DNA of 64,000 bases from Balneola sp. GTDB taxonomy: Bacteria > Bacteroidota > Rhodothermia > Balneolales > Balneolaceae. Made by a program: the position numbers and the translations under genes. The stretch is taken from positions 1-64,000 of the forward strand of contig JAEPPZ010000012.1 in assembly GCA_017640785.1 (NCBI GenBank). The letters are read 5' to 3'. The stretch's first letter is position 1, and each line of letters starts with the position of its first letter. This document shows, piece after piece, positions 8,713 through 16,344 of this stretch. Under the pieces are notes generated by a model, which had not been told where the DNA came from, did not search any database, and saw only the letters and a list, made by a program, of their open reading frames with translations.

Positions 8713-8778
8713 TTACCGCCGCCGCGGAATGCGCCGTACAGATCGTCTGTCAATTCTATGTGCAAGAGATTTTTGCAT
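8713..8778 (-). CDS. Putative arginine leader peptide (21 aa) of the arg operon
   Basis: An ATG-started 21-codon frame ends 102 bp upstream of the first arginine-operon gene on the same strand. It begins MQKSLAHRID. Residues 8, 11, 12, 15, 16, 19, 20 and 21 are all Arg, so eight of the last fourteen codons are Arg and the peptide ends Arg-Arg-Arg-stop. Codons used are AGA, AGA, CGA, CGG, CGC, CGG, CGG, CGG; the CGG/CGC run is GC-rich in an AT-rich genome and is probably slow to translate. A hairpin follows directly. This is the architecture of an amino-acid-sensing leader. No Shine-Dalgarno site is visible, which is normal for this phylum. A mirrored plus-strand frame (8708-8800) also has many Arg codons, because CGG/CCG runs are near-symmetric, but it points away from the operon. 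Confidence 0.6.
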   Translation of the reverse strand: MQKSLAHRIDRRSVRRIPRRR

Positions 8779-8909
8779 GGCTTGTAAAATGGGGAATTGA
8801 ATCTTTTAAAACAAGGGATGATTTAACTTTTAATTTTAGATTATGTCATTTCTGTAGATGTCACTTAATTCGTTGACGCTTTAATAGAGATAATTATGGA
8901 AAAACTCGC

Positions 8910-9066
8910 CCTAAGTATTTAAGACGGAATAGAGAACATGATCCGAATGCGTCTGCGAAGCAGGAATAATCCTTTCTGGTGAGAAGCGTAGTAATTTCCT
9001 CAGAATGAACGAAGACCTTTAGGATTATTCAGCGTAGGATCAGTGAACCCGTCTTAAATACTTCGG
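8910..9066. repeat. ~155 bp imperfect palindrome (MITE-like or structured RNA)
   Basis: The ends AAGTATTTAAGACGG (about 8912) and CCGTCTTAAATACTT (about 9048) are perfect inverted complements. Inside them GATCC pairs with GGATC, and GAATAATCCT with AGGATTATTC. The unit folds into one long interrupted hairpin and has no coding capacity. It lies upstream of the arg leader and downstream of the ECF sigma gene. The size and closed ends suggest a miniature inverted-repeat element; a structured RNA is the alternative. Confidence 0.65.
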
Positions 9067-9072
9067 CTTGAT

Positions 9073-9108
9073 CTTTTGTCCCGTTCGAACGGGATATCAA
9101 GACAAAAG
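9073..9108. repeat. Short perfect palindromic repeat
   Basis: CTTTTGTC and GACAAAAG bracket the self-complementary core CCCGTTCGAACGGG. Similar CTTTTGTC/GACAAAAG blocks with AAGTAGGTAGCCTTG-like tails are common filler in Bacteroidota genomes as I recall. No gene assigned. Confidence 0.6.
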
Positions 9109-9209
9109 TAGGTAGCCTTGTGCTAAGCTATGCCTTTTTATCTGGTCTCGATGCTATGCGTTGGAAACGGACCTCCCCGGCTACGAAACAGATTCTTTGG
9201 TTCTGAGTA

Positions 9210-9305
9210 GTTCGCCCCTCCTTGGATAAGGAGGGGAATTCCCGAGTTGATTCTAATTCTTATCAACGAGTCCTCCTCCTGTTGTAGGAGGAGACAGAGG
9301 AGGTC
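9210..9305. repeat. Dispersed double-hairpin repeat, second copy
   Basis: CCCCTCCTTggatAAGGAGGGG followed by TCCTCCTCCTgttgtAGGAGGAG and GACAGAGGAGGTC. Organisation and several blocks match the element between argB and argE at 2765-2880. Confidence 0.65.
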
Positions 9306-9634
9306 TTTACTTAAGGATTGTGAGTACATTTACTTGCTATGTGTACTTTTGTGCCGCTACTGAACTCCCTCAGCACAGGCTCCAGTACCAAAAGCTCACG
9401 ACAAGAATTATTGGCGCGAACTCCATTACATGGACTAATCATTACAAAAGGTCTACCTGTGTACGATGCATATTCAAGAATCAGCCAGAGTGTAATGATT
9501 GCTCCTTCGGAGCCGTCGACTTCATTGCGTTCTTGGCTCGCCAATAATTCTAAAGGTCGGTGAAGTTGGAGGTTTTTTCTGAAAACGTCAGGACGTTTAA
9601 GCAGAATAATTTTTGTAAGCGAATTAGCAGACAC
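9306..9634. other. Unassigned stretch downstream of the sigma factor gene
   Basis: About 330 bases that stay open in two plus-strand frames and one minus-strand frame. The minus frame begins GTG directly after the sigma factor stop codon and encodes 107 residues to 9311. I recognise no domain: no FecR anti-sigma tryptophan motif, membrane segment or zinc-binding pattern. Base composition is less AT-rich than the flanks. It may be a decayed gene or a short orphan protein co-transcribed with the sigma factor. Confidence 0.3.
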
Positions 9635-10225
9635 CTACAAACGGTACTGTTTTAATGATTCGCGCATATCTTTTAGTGCAAGTCCCATATGATTTTCAAC
9701 TGTTTTTACAGATACATCTAATACCTGAGCGGCTTCCTTATAAGTAAATTCCTGAATAAAGCAGAGCCGAAAAACTTCTTGTCTCTTTTCTGGCATTGCT
9801 GAAATAGCTTTCTCAATTGCGCTATTAAGCTCAGCTCTTTTGTTATCCTCATCTTCAGGTTCTTCATAAGATGTATTCTCCTCCGGATCAGCTTCTTCAT
9901 CGAATTTGGAATGATCTCTGAAAAGATTCAGCATCCTAGTATATCCGATCTTGAACAAAAATGCCCGAAGAGACTTTGTTTCGTCTATTTCGTCGCGTTT
10001 TTCCCAAATCATTACAAAAGCTTGCTGAACCAGATCTTTGGCAGCTTCTTTGGCGGTTCCTCTCTTCATTAAATAATTAAGAAGAAATGCATTATAGCGG
10101 TCAAAAAACTTTTTAAATGCCTCGTGATTTCCGTTCTTTATCTTTATGGCAAGTTCCGGGTCGGTTAATTCTTCAGAATCAACTGAGGCCAACAATAAAA
10201 TAAGTTGTAATAAGAGCGAGTTCAT
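9635..10225 (-). CDS. ECF-family RNA polymerase sigma factor
   Basis: A 196-residue sigma-70 family protein with region 2 at about residues 30-95 (AFKKFFDRYNAFLLNYL and RAFLFKIGYTRMLNLFRDH) and region 4 at about 135-190 (AISAMPEKRQEVF, then the helix-turn-helix YKEAAQVLDVSVKTVENHM). An acidic linker rich in Glu and Asp lies between. The type resembles Bacteroidota RpoE/FecI-like factors. No recognisable anti-sigma gene follows; only the unassigned frame described at 9306-9634. It diverges from the M23 peptidase gene with under 30 bp between start codons, too little for two independent promoters unless they overlap coding sequence or the true sigma start is further in. Confidence 0.92.
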   Translation of the reverse strand: MNSLLLQLILLLASVDSEELTDPELAIKIKNGNHEAFKKFFDRYNAFLLNYLMKRGTAKEAAKDLVQQAFVMIWEKRDEIDETKSLRAFLFKIGYTRMLNLFRDHSKFDEEADPEENTSYEEPEDEDNKRAELNSAIEKAISAMPEKRQEVFRLCFIQEFTYKEAAQVLDVSVKTVENHMGLALKDMRESLKQYRL

Positions 10226-10254
10226 ATCAGAGAATATAATTCCAAGTTGTGTTA

Positions 10255-11103
10255 ATGAACAAAGAAAGATTTCAGAATATTAAAAGTATTAGATTGGTCG
10301 CGATTGCGCTGTCAGTAATTCTTATTGTAAGTGGATTCAAGGTAATTCAGGACAACTCTGTAACTATAGAAAAAAGAGAAATAAAAAATGGAGTTGCCTT
10401 GTATGCATCGAATAGTAATTACTATCCTGTAACCATAGAGCTAGATGCCGACCTGACAAATATGACTTCATCAGAAAGTAACCCACTTATTACAGTCCTT
10501 AATGGGAGGTCTAAAGGAAAAATTGCTGAAATGAAGGTTAAAGACCCAAAATCATCCTGGGGATTGAAATACAGCTCGATATTTTATCAGGGTAGTATTT
10601 TTGCAAAACATAATGACAAAGTTGGTTATAGACTTCCCTTTAAAATTGGAGAACAGCACCGTTTAGATCAGGGATACAACGGAAAATTTTCTCATAGTGG
10701 AGAAAGCCGATATTCTTTGGATTTCAATATGAAAGAAGGAACGGAAGTGTATTCTTCAAGAGCAGGGATTGTTGTGGAAACAGAGGAAAGTTATTCTAAA
10801 GGTGGAAGTGATAAATCATTTTTAGACAAAGCTAATTATGTAACTATTTTACATGATGACGGTACTTTTGCTCAATATTCGCATCTAAGACAGAACGGCG
10901 TTTCTGTAAGAATAGGACAGAGAGTTAAAGCTGGAGAAAGAATCGGTTATTCCGGCGCTACAGGTTATGTAACGGGACCGCATCTGCATTTCACGGTTTT
11001 AAAAGCAAAAAAGGGCGGAGGATTTATTTCAATACCGGTCAAGTTTGCCACCAAAGATGGGATCATTACTTTAAAAGAAAAAGAAACCTATACAGCGTAC
11101 TAG
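10255..11103 (+). CDS. M23 (LytM-type) peptidoglycan endopeptidase, exported
   Basis: About 282 residues. An N-terminal hydrophobic segment (LVAIALSVILIVSGF) acts as signal anchor. The C-terminal half is an M23 zinc peptidase: the H-x8-D element of HSGESRYSLDF supplies two zinc ligands, HLRQNG a further His, and GPHLHF the H-x-H motif that completes the site. It is expected to cut peptide cross-links in the periplasm, and all catalytic residues are present, so it should be active. A GTG six bases upstream gives a slightly longer frame; the ATG at 10255 (MNKERFQNI) is preferred. The divergent ECF sigma gene is a possible envelope-stress link (inference). Confidence 0.88.
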   Translation: MNKERFQNIKSIRLVAIALSVILIVSGFKVIQDNSVTIEKREIKNGVALYASNSNYYPVTIELDADLTNMTSSESNPLITVLNGRSKGKIAEMKVKDPKSSWGLKYSSIFYQGSIFAKHNDKVGYRLPFKIGEQHRLDQGYNGKFSHSGESRYSLDFNMKEGTEVYSSRAGIVVETEESYSKGGSDKSFLDKANYVTILHDDGTFAQYSHLRQNGVSVRIGQRVKAGERIGYSGATGYVTGPHLHFTVLKAKKGGGFISIPVKFATKDGIITLKEKETYTAY

Positions 11104-11126
11104 CGAAGCTAAATTTCAATCTTAAG

Positions 11127-11203
11127 TTGGTTATTGGTTATTGGTTATTGGTTATTGATTATTGGTTATTGAATGTTGGGTGTTGGATATTGAATGTTGA
11201 TTA
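11127..11203. repeat. Heptamer tandem repeat (TTGGTTA-type), 11 units
   Basis: Eleven consecutive 7-bp units begin TTG: four TTGGTTA, then TTGATTA, TTGGTTA, TTGAATG, TTGGGTG, TTGGATA, TTGAATG, TTGATTA. The last unit contributes the stop codon (TAA on the minus strand) of the SPFH gene ending at 11201. It lies between the convergent M23 and SPFH genes. The pure units at the left end suggest slippage-prone expansion. Confidence 0.85.
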
Positions 11204-12139
11204 TTCCTTTTTCTTCTCATTAAACTCATCCAAAGACAACCCTTTCATAACCGCATCATAGCTTGAAATATCTTTTGGTAGAATGATGTCGTTTTTATCC
11301 TGTCCTAAACCTTCCAGTGTATTCAGGTATTTCTCAGAAAGACGAAGTTTCATGGCTTCAGCTCCCATAGGCTGAGATAAGGCATGAGCAATCTTCTCAA
11401 TGGAAATGGCTGTCGCTTCTGCAATAGATTCGATCTCATTAGCCAAACCTTCCGCTTCGTTGATCTGTCGCTGCATTTCTGCTTCAGAAATATTCACCAT
11501 TTCCGCTTTAATACCTTCAGCATCATTTACTTTAGAGCCTTGAACCCCTTCAGATTTTGCGATCACCGCACGACGATCACGCTCTGCAGTCATTTGTCGC
11601 TCCATTGCATTTTGTACTGTTCTTGGAGTAAGAATATTTTTGATCTCGTAGCGATGAACTTTAATTCCCCACGGTATCTCTATCTCGCTAAGTACTTTAA
11701 CCACTTCTTTACTCATGAACGCACGTTCTTCAAAAGTTTGATCCAGATCCATGAGTCCGATAACAGATCGGGTGGTAGTCTGTGCTAACTGAATAGCAGC
11801 ATAGCGATAATCCGTAACTCCATAGCTTGCATTTACCGGATCCATAACGCTTAAATAGATCACGCCGTCGACCTCAACCTTTACATTGTCTTTGGTGAAG
11901 CATTCTTGAGGTTCAACTTCGATCGTTTCTTCACGGAGGTCTTGCTTGTAGACAACTTTATCAATAAACGGTACCAACGCATGAAATCCGGGCCCAAGTG
12001 TTTTGTGATAATTACCTAATCGCTCAACAATAAATGAATACTGGTTAGGAACCAATCTTAATGATTTGATCACTTTAAAGATCACAAAAAAAGTAATGAG
12101 CCCTACTAAAATCTTACTTACTAGTTCTACAATTTCCAT
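11201..12139 (-). CDS. SPFH/Band 7 membrane protein (stomatin-like), second paralogue
   Basis: A 312-residue protein with one N-terminal membrane segment (ILVGLITFFVIFKVI), an SPFH domain at about residues 30-190 (VPNQYSFIVERLGNY, GPGFHALVPFIDKV, DGVIYLSVMDP) and a charged, Ala/Glu-rich coiled coil to about 260. It belongs to the paraslipin/QmcA type, which forms oligomeric cages organising membrane microdomains and membrane proteases. It follows the first SPFH gene with two bases between, and that one follows NfeD, the standard partner. Its stop codon lies inside the heptamer repeat array. The two SPFH copies probably form a hetero-oligomer (inference). Confidence 0.9.
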   Translation of the reverse strand: MEIVELVSKILVGLITFFVIFKVIKSLRLVPNQYSFIVERLGNYHKTLGPGFHALVPFIDKVVYKQDLREETIEVEPQECFTKDNVKVEVDGVIYLSVMDPVNASYGVTDYRYAAIQLAQTTTRSVIGLMDLDQTFEERAFMSKEVVKVLSEIEIPWGIKVHRYEIKNILTPRTVQNAMERQMTAERDRRAVIAKSEGVQGSKVNDAEGIKAEMVNISEAEMQRQINEAEGLANEIESIAEATAISIEKIAHALSQPMGAEAMKLRLSEKYLNTLEGLGQDKNDIILPKDISSYDAVMKGLSLDEFNEKKKE

Positions 12140-12141
12140 AA

Positions 12142-13077
12142 TCAGTTTTCTCCTTTAATTTCTTTACTCTTCGTATGGTCGCTCACCTTACTTACACCTT
12201 CGAAAAAGGTTTTCAAATTAGCTGTTTCTGTTGGAAGCACAGAAACGTTTGAATTTTTAAGTATAGACCCGAATTTTTCTATGTATTGTTCCACCAGTTT
12301 GGTACGAACAGCAAGCTCTCCACCCGGTTTTTGCATAGCTTCAGCAATTCGTTGAATTCCATTTGCCGTGGCATTGGCTATCAATTCAATTTCTTTGGCT
12401 TTACCTTTCGCTTCATTGATTCTGCGTTGACGAGCACCTTCGGAAACCAAGATCTGACTTCGTTGTTCACCTTCAGATTCATTGATCCTTGCCTGACGAA
12501 AACCTTCGGAATGAGTGATCTCTGCTCGTTTTTCACGTTCTGCTTCCATCTGCTTTTCCATGGTGTCCACGATTTCATTGGAAGGTCGGATATTCTTGAT
12601 CTCGTACCGAAGTACTTTAATTCCCCAAGGTCCGGCCGCTTTGTCAATTTCCCGAACGATGTTTTCATTCATGGCTTCACGCTCAGAAAACGTATCATCC
12701 AATGTGATCTTACCAACTTCAGATCGCATGGTAGTTTGAGCAAGATTAATAGCCGCCGCCTGATAGTTATTGATTCCATAACTGGCTTTGTGGGCATCCA
12801 TCACTTTAATGTATACTAATCCATCAACAGCCACTTCAATATTGTCTTTGGTGATACAAGTTTGGCTTGGAACATCCAGAACCTGCTCACGCATTTCGCG
12901 TCTGTAAGCCGGGCGATCCACAAACGGAACCAGAAAATGAAATCCCGGTTTTAAGTTCTTTTTGAATTTACCAAGTCGTTCCTGTATTACTTCTTCTCTC
13001 ATTTCCACGATGATAAATAGTCGGGTGAGTATGAAGTAGAGAACGAGTAAAGTGATAAGAACACTGGTCCAAAACAT
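12142..13077 (-). CDS. SPFH/Band 7 membrane protein (stomatin-like), first paralogue
   Basis: 311 residues, clearly homologous to its downstream neighbour: membrane segment SVLITLLVLYFILTRLFII, then MREEVIQERLGKF and GFHFLVPFVDRP, a conserved DNIEVAVDGLVYIKVMD core, and a long Arg/Glu/Ala coiled-coil repeat (SEGFRQARINESEGE, SEGARQRRINEAKGK). The coiled coil carries more SEG/QAR repeats than the paralogue. Tandem SPFH pairs next to NfeD are a known architecture, analogous to HflK/HflC. It lies 8 bp after the NfeD gene. Confidence 0.9.
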   Translation of the reverse strand: MFWTSVLITLLVLYFILTRLFIIVEMREEVIQERLGKFKKNLKPGFHFLVPFVDRPAYRREMREQVLDVPSQTCITKDNIEVAVDGLVYIKVMDAHKASYGINNYQAAAINLAQTTMRSEVGKITLDDTFSEREAMNENIVREIDKAAGPWGIKVLRYEIKNIRPSNEIVDTMEKQMEAEREKRAEITHSEGFRQARINESEGEQRSQILVSEGARQRRINEAKGKAKEIELIANATANGIQRIAEAMQKPGGELAVRTKLVEQYIEKFGSILKNSNVSVLPTETANLKTFFEGVSKVSDHTKSKEIKGEN

Positions 13078-13085
13078 GATAGCCT

Positions 13086-13580
13086 TTAATTTTTGTGTTT
13101 AAGTTTTTCTGAAGTTGGTTCCTGAATCTGATCCACGGGTTCTACGATCCAGGTGGTATTGTCTCGATACTTGATCTTAACTTTTGTGCCTGCTGGAACT
13201 TCTCCCTCCAAAGTTCTAGCCTGCCAAGAAATTCCCTGAAAACGAATTCTGCCTTCATCGTTATGTTCATTCAGCGGTTCAACGACTTCTACAATCTGAT
13301 CCATGGCTTCGTAATCTTCATCCGCAAATTTATAAGAGGTTTCTCCCTTCAAATATTTCCTAATAAAAGGCATTGCCAGAATAGAAATTCCGGCGGAAGT
13401 AAATATCCATGCCATAGTTGCAGTAATCGGGTCGTCCAGAAAACCGAGGAAACGAGCAAGAGCAATAAGAAGTCCGCTGGATCCTAAGATCAATGCCATA
13501 CCGCTCGGTATCACAAATTCGAGCAACATCAGGATGACTCCACCAATTAAAAATATCCAGGTAAGTAGTTCACTGTCCAT
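13086..13580 (-). CDS. Short NfeD-family membrane protein
   Basis: About 164 residues from the ATG at 13580 (MDSELLTWIF); an upstream in-frame start would add 13 residues without family character. Membrane segments occupy roughly residues 5-25, 30-50 and 58-80 (LIGGVILMLLEFVIPSGM, LILGSSGLLIALARFLGF, IFTSAGISILAMPFI). The C-terminal half is the OB-fold: GRIRFQGISWQAR, GTKVKIKYRDNT. This short form lacks the serine-protease domain of long NfeD and is thought to assist SPFH proteins. First gene of the NfeD-SPFH-SPFH operon. Confidence 0.88.
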   Translation of the reverse strand: MDSELLTWIFLIGGVILMLLEFVIPSGMALILGSSGLLIALARFLGFLDDPITATMAWIFTSAGISILAMPFIRKYLKGETSYKFADEDYEAMDQIVEVVEPLNEHNDEGRIRFQGISWQARTLEGEVPAGTKVKIKYRDNTTWIVEPVDQIQEPTSEKLKHKN

Positions 13581-13684
13581 AGCTTTGTGATGAATTTTAC
13601 TGTCTTTAGTAGATACCAAATTGCGAGATAAAAATCTTGTTTACTTGGCACTAATTTTGCATTTATTTGGGAGTAAATACAATT

Positions 13685-13925
13685 AAGTCATTCAGAGCGG
13701 TAGCGATGAATCTGCACAATTATTTATATGCTGGGAATAGTTGTGCAGATCCTTCTCCCGAATAATCGGGATCAGGATGACAGGTGGGTCATCCTGAACT
13801 TGTTTCAGGATCTTTGTGAAGATCATGATCTGGTCATCAGTAAAGTCCTTATCAGAGTATTAAAATTGAAATAGATTGAAAGCCATTTCGTAAGATTCCG
13901 AAACGAGTTCGGAATGACGATTGTT
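13685..13925. repeat. Cluster of palindromic intergenic repeats
   Basis: The 357 bp between NfeD and the ABC transporter hold no gene but several hairpins: ATCTGCACAATT with AATAGTTGTGCAGAT (about 13710-13750), TCCCGaataatCGGGA (about 13757), the GTCATCCTGAACTTGTTTCAGGATC unit (13788-13812), and TTCCGAAACGAGTTCGGAA (about 13896-13915). Together they resemble a nest of REP-like elements. Confidence 0.7.
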
Positions 13926-13937
13926 TAAAAGCAGAAC

Positions 13938-15731
13938 ATGCCCGATAAAAAAGAAGAACAAAAGAAAAATCACTCCATTGCTTCCTTAAAGGATACGCTG
14001 ATCAAGATATTTGCGCTTAGTAAACCGTACAGAGGAAGGTTCTACTTTGCAACGGTTGTTGTTCTGCTGGCATCGGGTATCTGGCTCACAATTCCGCTGG
14101 GTCTAAGAGAACTACTGGATGCGGTCTTCGAAAAAGGAGATGGGAGTTTACTCAACTTACTCGCCATTGGCTTGATAGGGCTTTTTGTACTTCAATCACT
14201 GTTCAGTTTTACCGGAAACTATTTTCTGGAATGGGTTGGGGAAAGAGTGGTCACTGATCTCCGGAAAAAAGTATATGAACATCTTCACCGATTGGGATTC
14301 AAGTTCTTTGCGGAGAGACGTTTAGGTGAGATCACTTCACGGCTTACAAACGACGTTGGTTCCATCAGAACAGCGTTGACGGATTCATTACCACAACTAT
14401 TAACGATCTCTTTTTCGCTGATCGGTTCCGTTTCGTTGATGGTAGCATTGAACTGGAGACTGAGTGCGGTGATCTTCGTAACTGTTCCGTTTGTAACGGT
14501 TGCCACTCGTTATTTCGGGCAGAAGATCAGAAAACTGTCACGAGGAATTCAGGATGAACTGGCAGATTCCACTGCTGTAGCTGAAGATGCGCTTGGAGCT
14601 GTTCGTTTGGTGAAAGCTTTCGTTCGGGAAACCTATGAAGTAACCCGATACTCTGACTCTATTGAGAAATTGTTCGGAACCGTCCGAAAGAAAGTGGTGC
14701 TGACTCAATTGTTCTGGAGCGGAGTGGGAATCATGTTCATGGGCACACTAGTGGTTATTTTCTGGTATGGAGGAAAAGAAGTTCTTGAAGGTCGACTAAG
14801 TGCCGGAGATCTGGTGGCGTTCATCATTTATGCGCTGAATATTTCCAGGTCCATCAGCCAGACTTCCAGATTATATACGGCAGTAAATACTGCAGCCGGA
14901 GCTTCAGAACGCATTTTTGAGTTGTTGGATGAAATCCCGGAGATAGATGACAAACCGGATGCAATTAAAGTAACCGATGTGGAAGGTGAATTAGAATTCA
15001 GTGAAGTTGGTTTCCGGTATGAAGAAGAGCGTCCGGTTTTAAAGAATATCAGCTTTAAAGCAAAAGCAGGAGAGACCATCGCATTGGTTGGACCGAGTGG
15101 AGCGGGAAAGACGACGTTGTTGAATCTGATCCCAAGATTTTATGATGTTGAGAAGGGAGTAATAAAACTGGATGGAACTCCGATCAGTGACCTGAAAGTA
15201 AAATCATTTCGGGAGCATATATCCATTGTGCCGCAGGAAGTTCACTTGTTCAGTACCACCATAAAAGACAATTTGAAGTACGGAAAACTGGATGCTACGG
15301 ATGAAGAGATCATTCAGGCTGCTGAAGATGCCAATGCCCATGATTTTATTATCGAACATCCGGATGGATATGATTCACTGATCGGTGAAAAAGGAGTGAA
15401 GCTAAGCGGTGGACAACGACAGCGAATGGCAATTGCCCGTGCAATTTTAAAAAACCCCGAAATTCTATTATTAGATGAAGCGACTTCTTCACTAGATTCC
15501 GAATCGGAAGCACAAGTTCAGGAAGCCTTAAACCGATTGATGAAAGGCAGAACCACTTTTGTGATTGCTCACCGATTGTCCACCATCCAAAATGCAGACC
15601 GAATTCTGGTACTGGATAAAGGCGAAATCGTAGAAGAAGGAACGCATACCGAGCTACTGGCCAAAGGCGGTTTATACAGCCATTTGTATGAATTGCAGTT
15701 CAGAGATTTGGCCGGTGAGACTTTGAGTTGA
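13938..15731 (+). CDS. ABC exporter, fused membrane and ATPase domains (MsbA-like)
   Basis: A 597-residue half-transporter. Residues about 30-320 form a six-helix exporter domain (FYFATVVVLLASGIWLTI, IGLIGLFVLQSLFSF, VIFVTVPFVTVATRYF, FMGTLVVIFWYGGK). The ATPase has Walker A GPSGAGKTT (near 393), signature LSGGQRQR (near 495), Walker B ILLLDEATSSLDSE (near 515) and the switch His in VIAHRLSTI. It should homodimerise. The type groups with MsbA/lipid or drug exporters; the substrate cannot be read here. It stands alone behind a repeat cluster. The following 97 bp hold another palindrome (TTCCGAACgtcccGTTCGGAA) and a GAAGCTCTGC-containing repeat. Confidence 0.93.
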   Translation: MPDKKEEQKKNHSIASLKDTLIKIFALSKPYRGRFYFATVVVLLASGIWLTIPLGLRELLDAVFEKGDGSLLNLLAIGLIGLFVLQSLFSFTGNYFLEWVGERVVTDLRKKVYEHLHRLGFKFFAERRLGEITSRLTNDVGSIRTALTDSLPQLLTISFSLIGSVSLMVALNWRLSAVIFVTVPFVTVATRYFGQKIRKLSRGIQDELADSTAVAEDALGAVRLVKAFVRETYEVTRYSDSIEKLFGTVRKKVVLTQLFWSGVGIMFMGTLVVIFWYGGKEVLEGRLSAGDLVAFIIYALNISRSISQTSRLYTAVNTAAGASERIFELLDEIPEIDDKPDAIKVTDVEGELEFSEVGFRYEEERPVLKNISFKAKAGETIALVGPSGAGKTTLLNLIPRFYDVEKGVIKLDGTPISDLKVKSFREHISIVPQEVHLFSTTIKDNLKYGKLDATDEEIIQAAEDANAHDFIIEHPDGYDSLIGEKGVKLSGGQRQRMAIARAILKNPEILLLDEATSSLDSESEAQVQEALNRLMKGRTTFVIAHRLSTIQNADRILVLDKGEIVEEGTHTELLAKGGLYSHLYELQFRDLAGETLS

Positions 15732-15828
15732 GAAGTACCGGGATTAGTTCAAGCGTCTGATTTAGTTCTCGTTCCGAACGTCCCGTTCGGAATGCAATGT
15801 TGAAGCTCTGCTTGGGAATGAGGTTAAA

Positions 15829-16071
15829 TCAGTATTGGATATATTCAATAACTAGTATTAAACCTACAAATAAACCTAACCCAATTAAAACCCAGCATAA
15901 AATAGATACCAGATTTATTAAAAAATAACTGGTTGGCCAAACTCCATCAGGTTTCTGGGGAAGCCGGTTTTTAGTAATTTCTAATCCTTTACGTAGTAAA
16001 AAGCCAATTAAAGAAGCAGATACACTTACTAGAAGACCAATCACTAAGCTGCCATTAAAAAGTTCAAGCAT
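15829..16071 (-). CDS. Small membrane protein, unknown function
   Basis: An 80-residue protein with two long hydrophobic stretches: LVIGLLVSVSASLIGFLL near the start and YFLINLVSILCWVLIGLGLFVGLILVIEY near the end, separated by a basic loop (RKGLEITKNRLPQKPD). No family recognised. It lies alone between repeats. The two-helix pattern and clean composition support a real gene, but no homology was tested. Confidence 0.55.
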   Translation of the reverse strand: MLELFNGSLVIGLLVSVSASLIGFLLRKGLEITKNRLPQKPDGVWPTSYFLINLVSILCWVLIGLGLFVGLILVIEYIQY

Positions 16072-16139
16072 GACTATTCACATTTTGTAAATAAGGGACT
16101 ATTTTTTAATCGAAGTAACTGAATATTTTTATTGGGTAC

Positions 16140-16270
16140 AAGTGCGAACCCATCCCTGTCCCTTCCCTTAGTCAAGGGAAGGGGACGTTGTAATTAATAT
16201 CTGAGTGGATTTAAGGAGTCTCTCTCCCTGATGTTAGGGAGGGAACAAGGGTGGGTCAGAGAATTGGCAG
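16140..16270. repeat. Dispersed intergenic repeat (pair with 18140-18300)
   Basis: The block CGAACCCATCCCTG, a CTTCCCTTagtcAAGGGAAG hairpin, TTGTAATTAATATCTGAGT, and GGAGTCTCTCTCCCTGATGTTAGGGAGGGA recurs in the same order at about 18150-18300. It lies downstream of the cysM stop codon. Confidence 0.75.
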
Positions 16271-16344
16271 AGAAGAGTTAAATATCCCACAAAGGAGGAA
16301 TTTCTCTTTTTTCACAAACTGGAATTGCAGAAAAACTCCTCTAT

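Noticed and set aside
8708-8800. Plus-strand 30-codon frame rich in Arg opposite the proposed leader
   Set aside because: CGG/CCG runs encode Arg on one strand and Arg- or Pro-rich frames on the other. It is directed away from the arginine operon and has no downstream partner, so the minus-strand frame is preferred.
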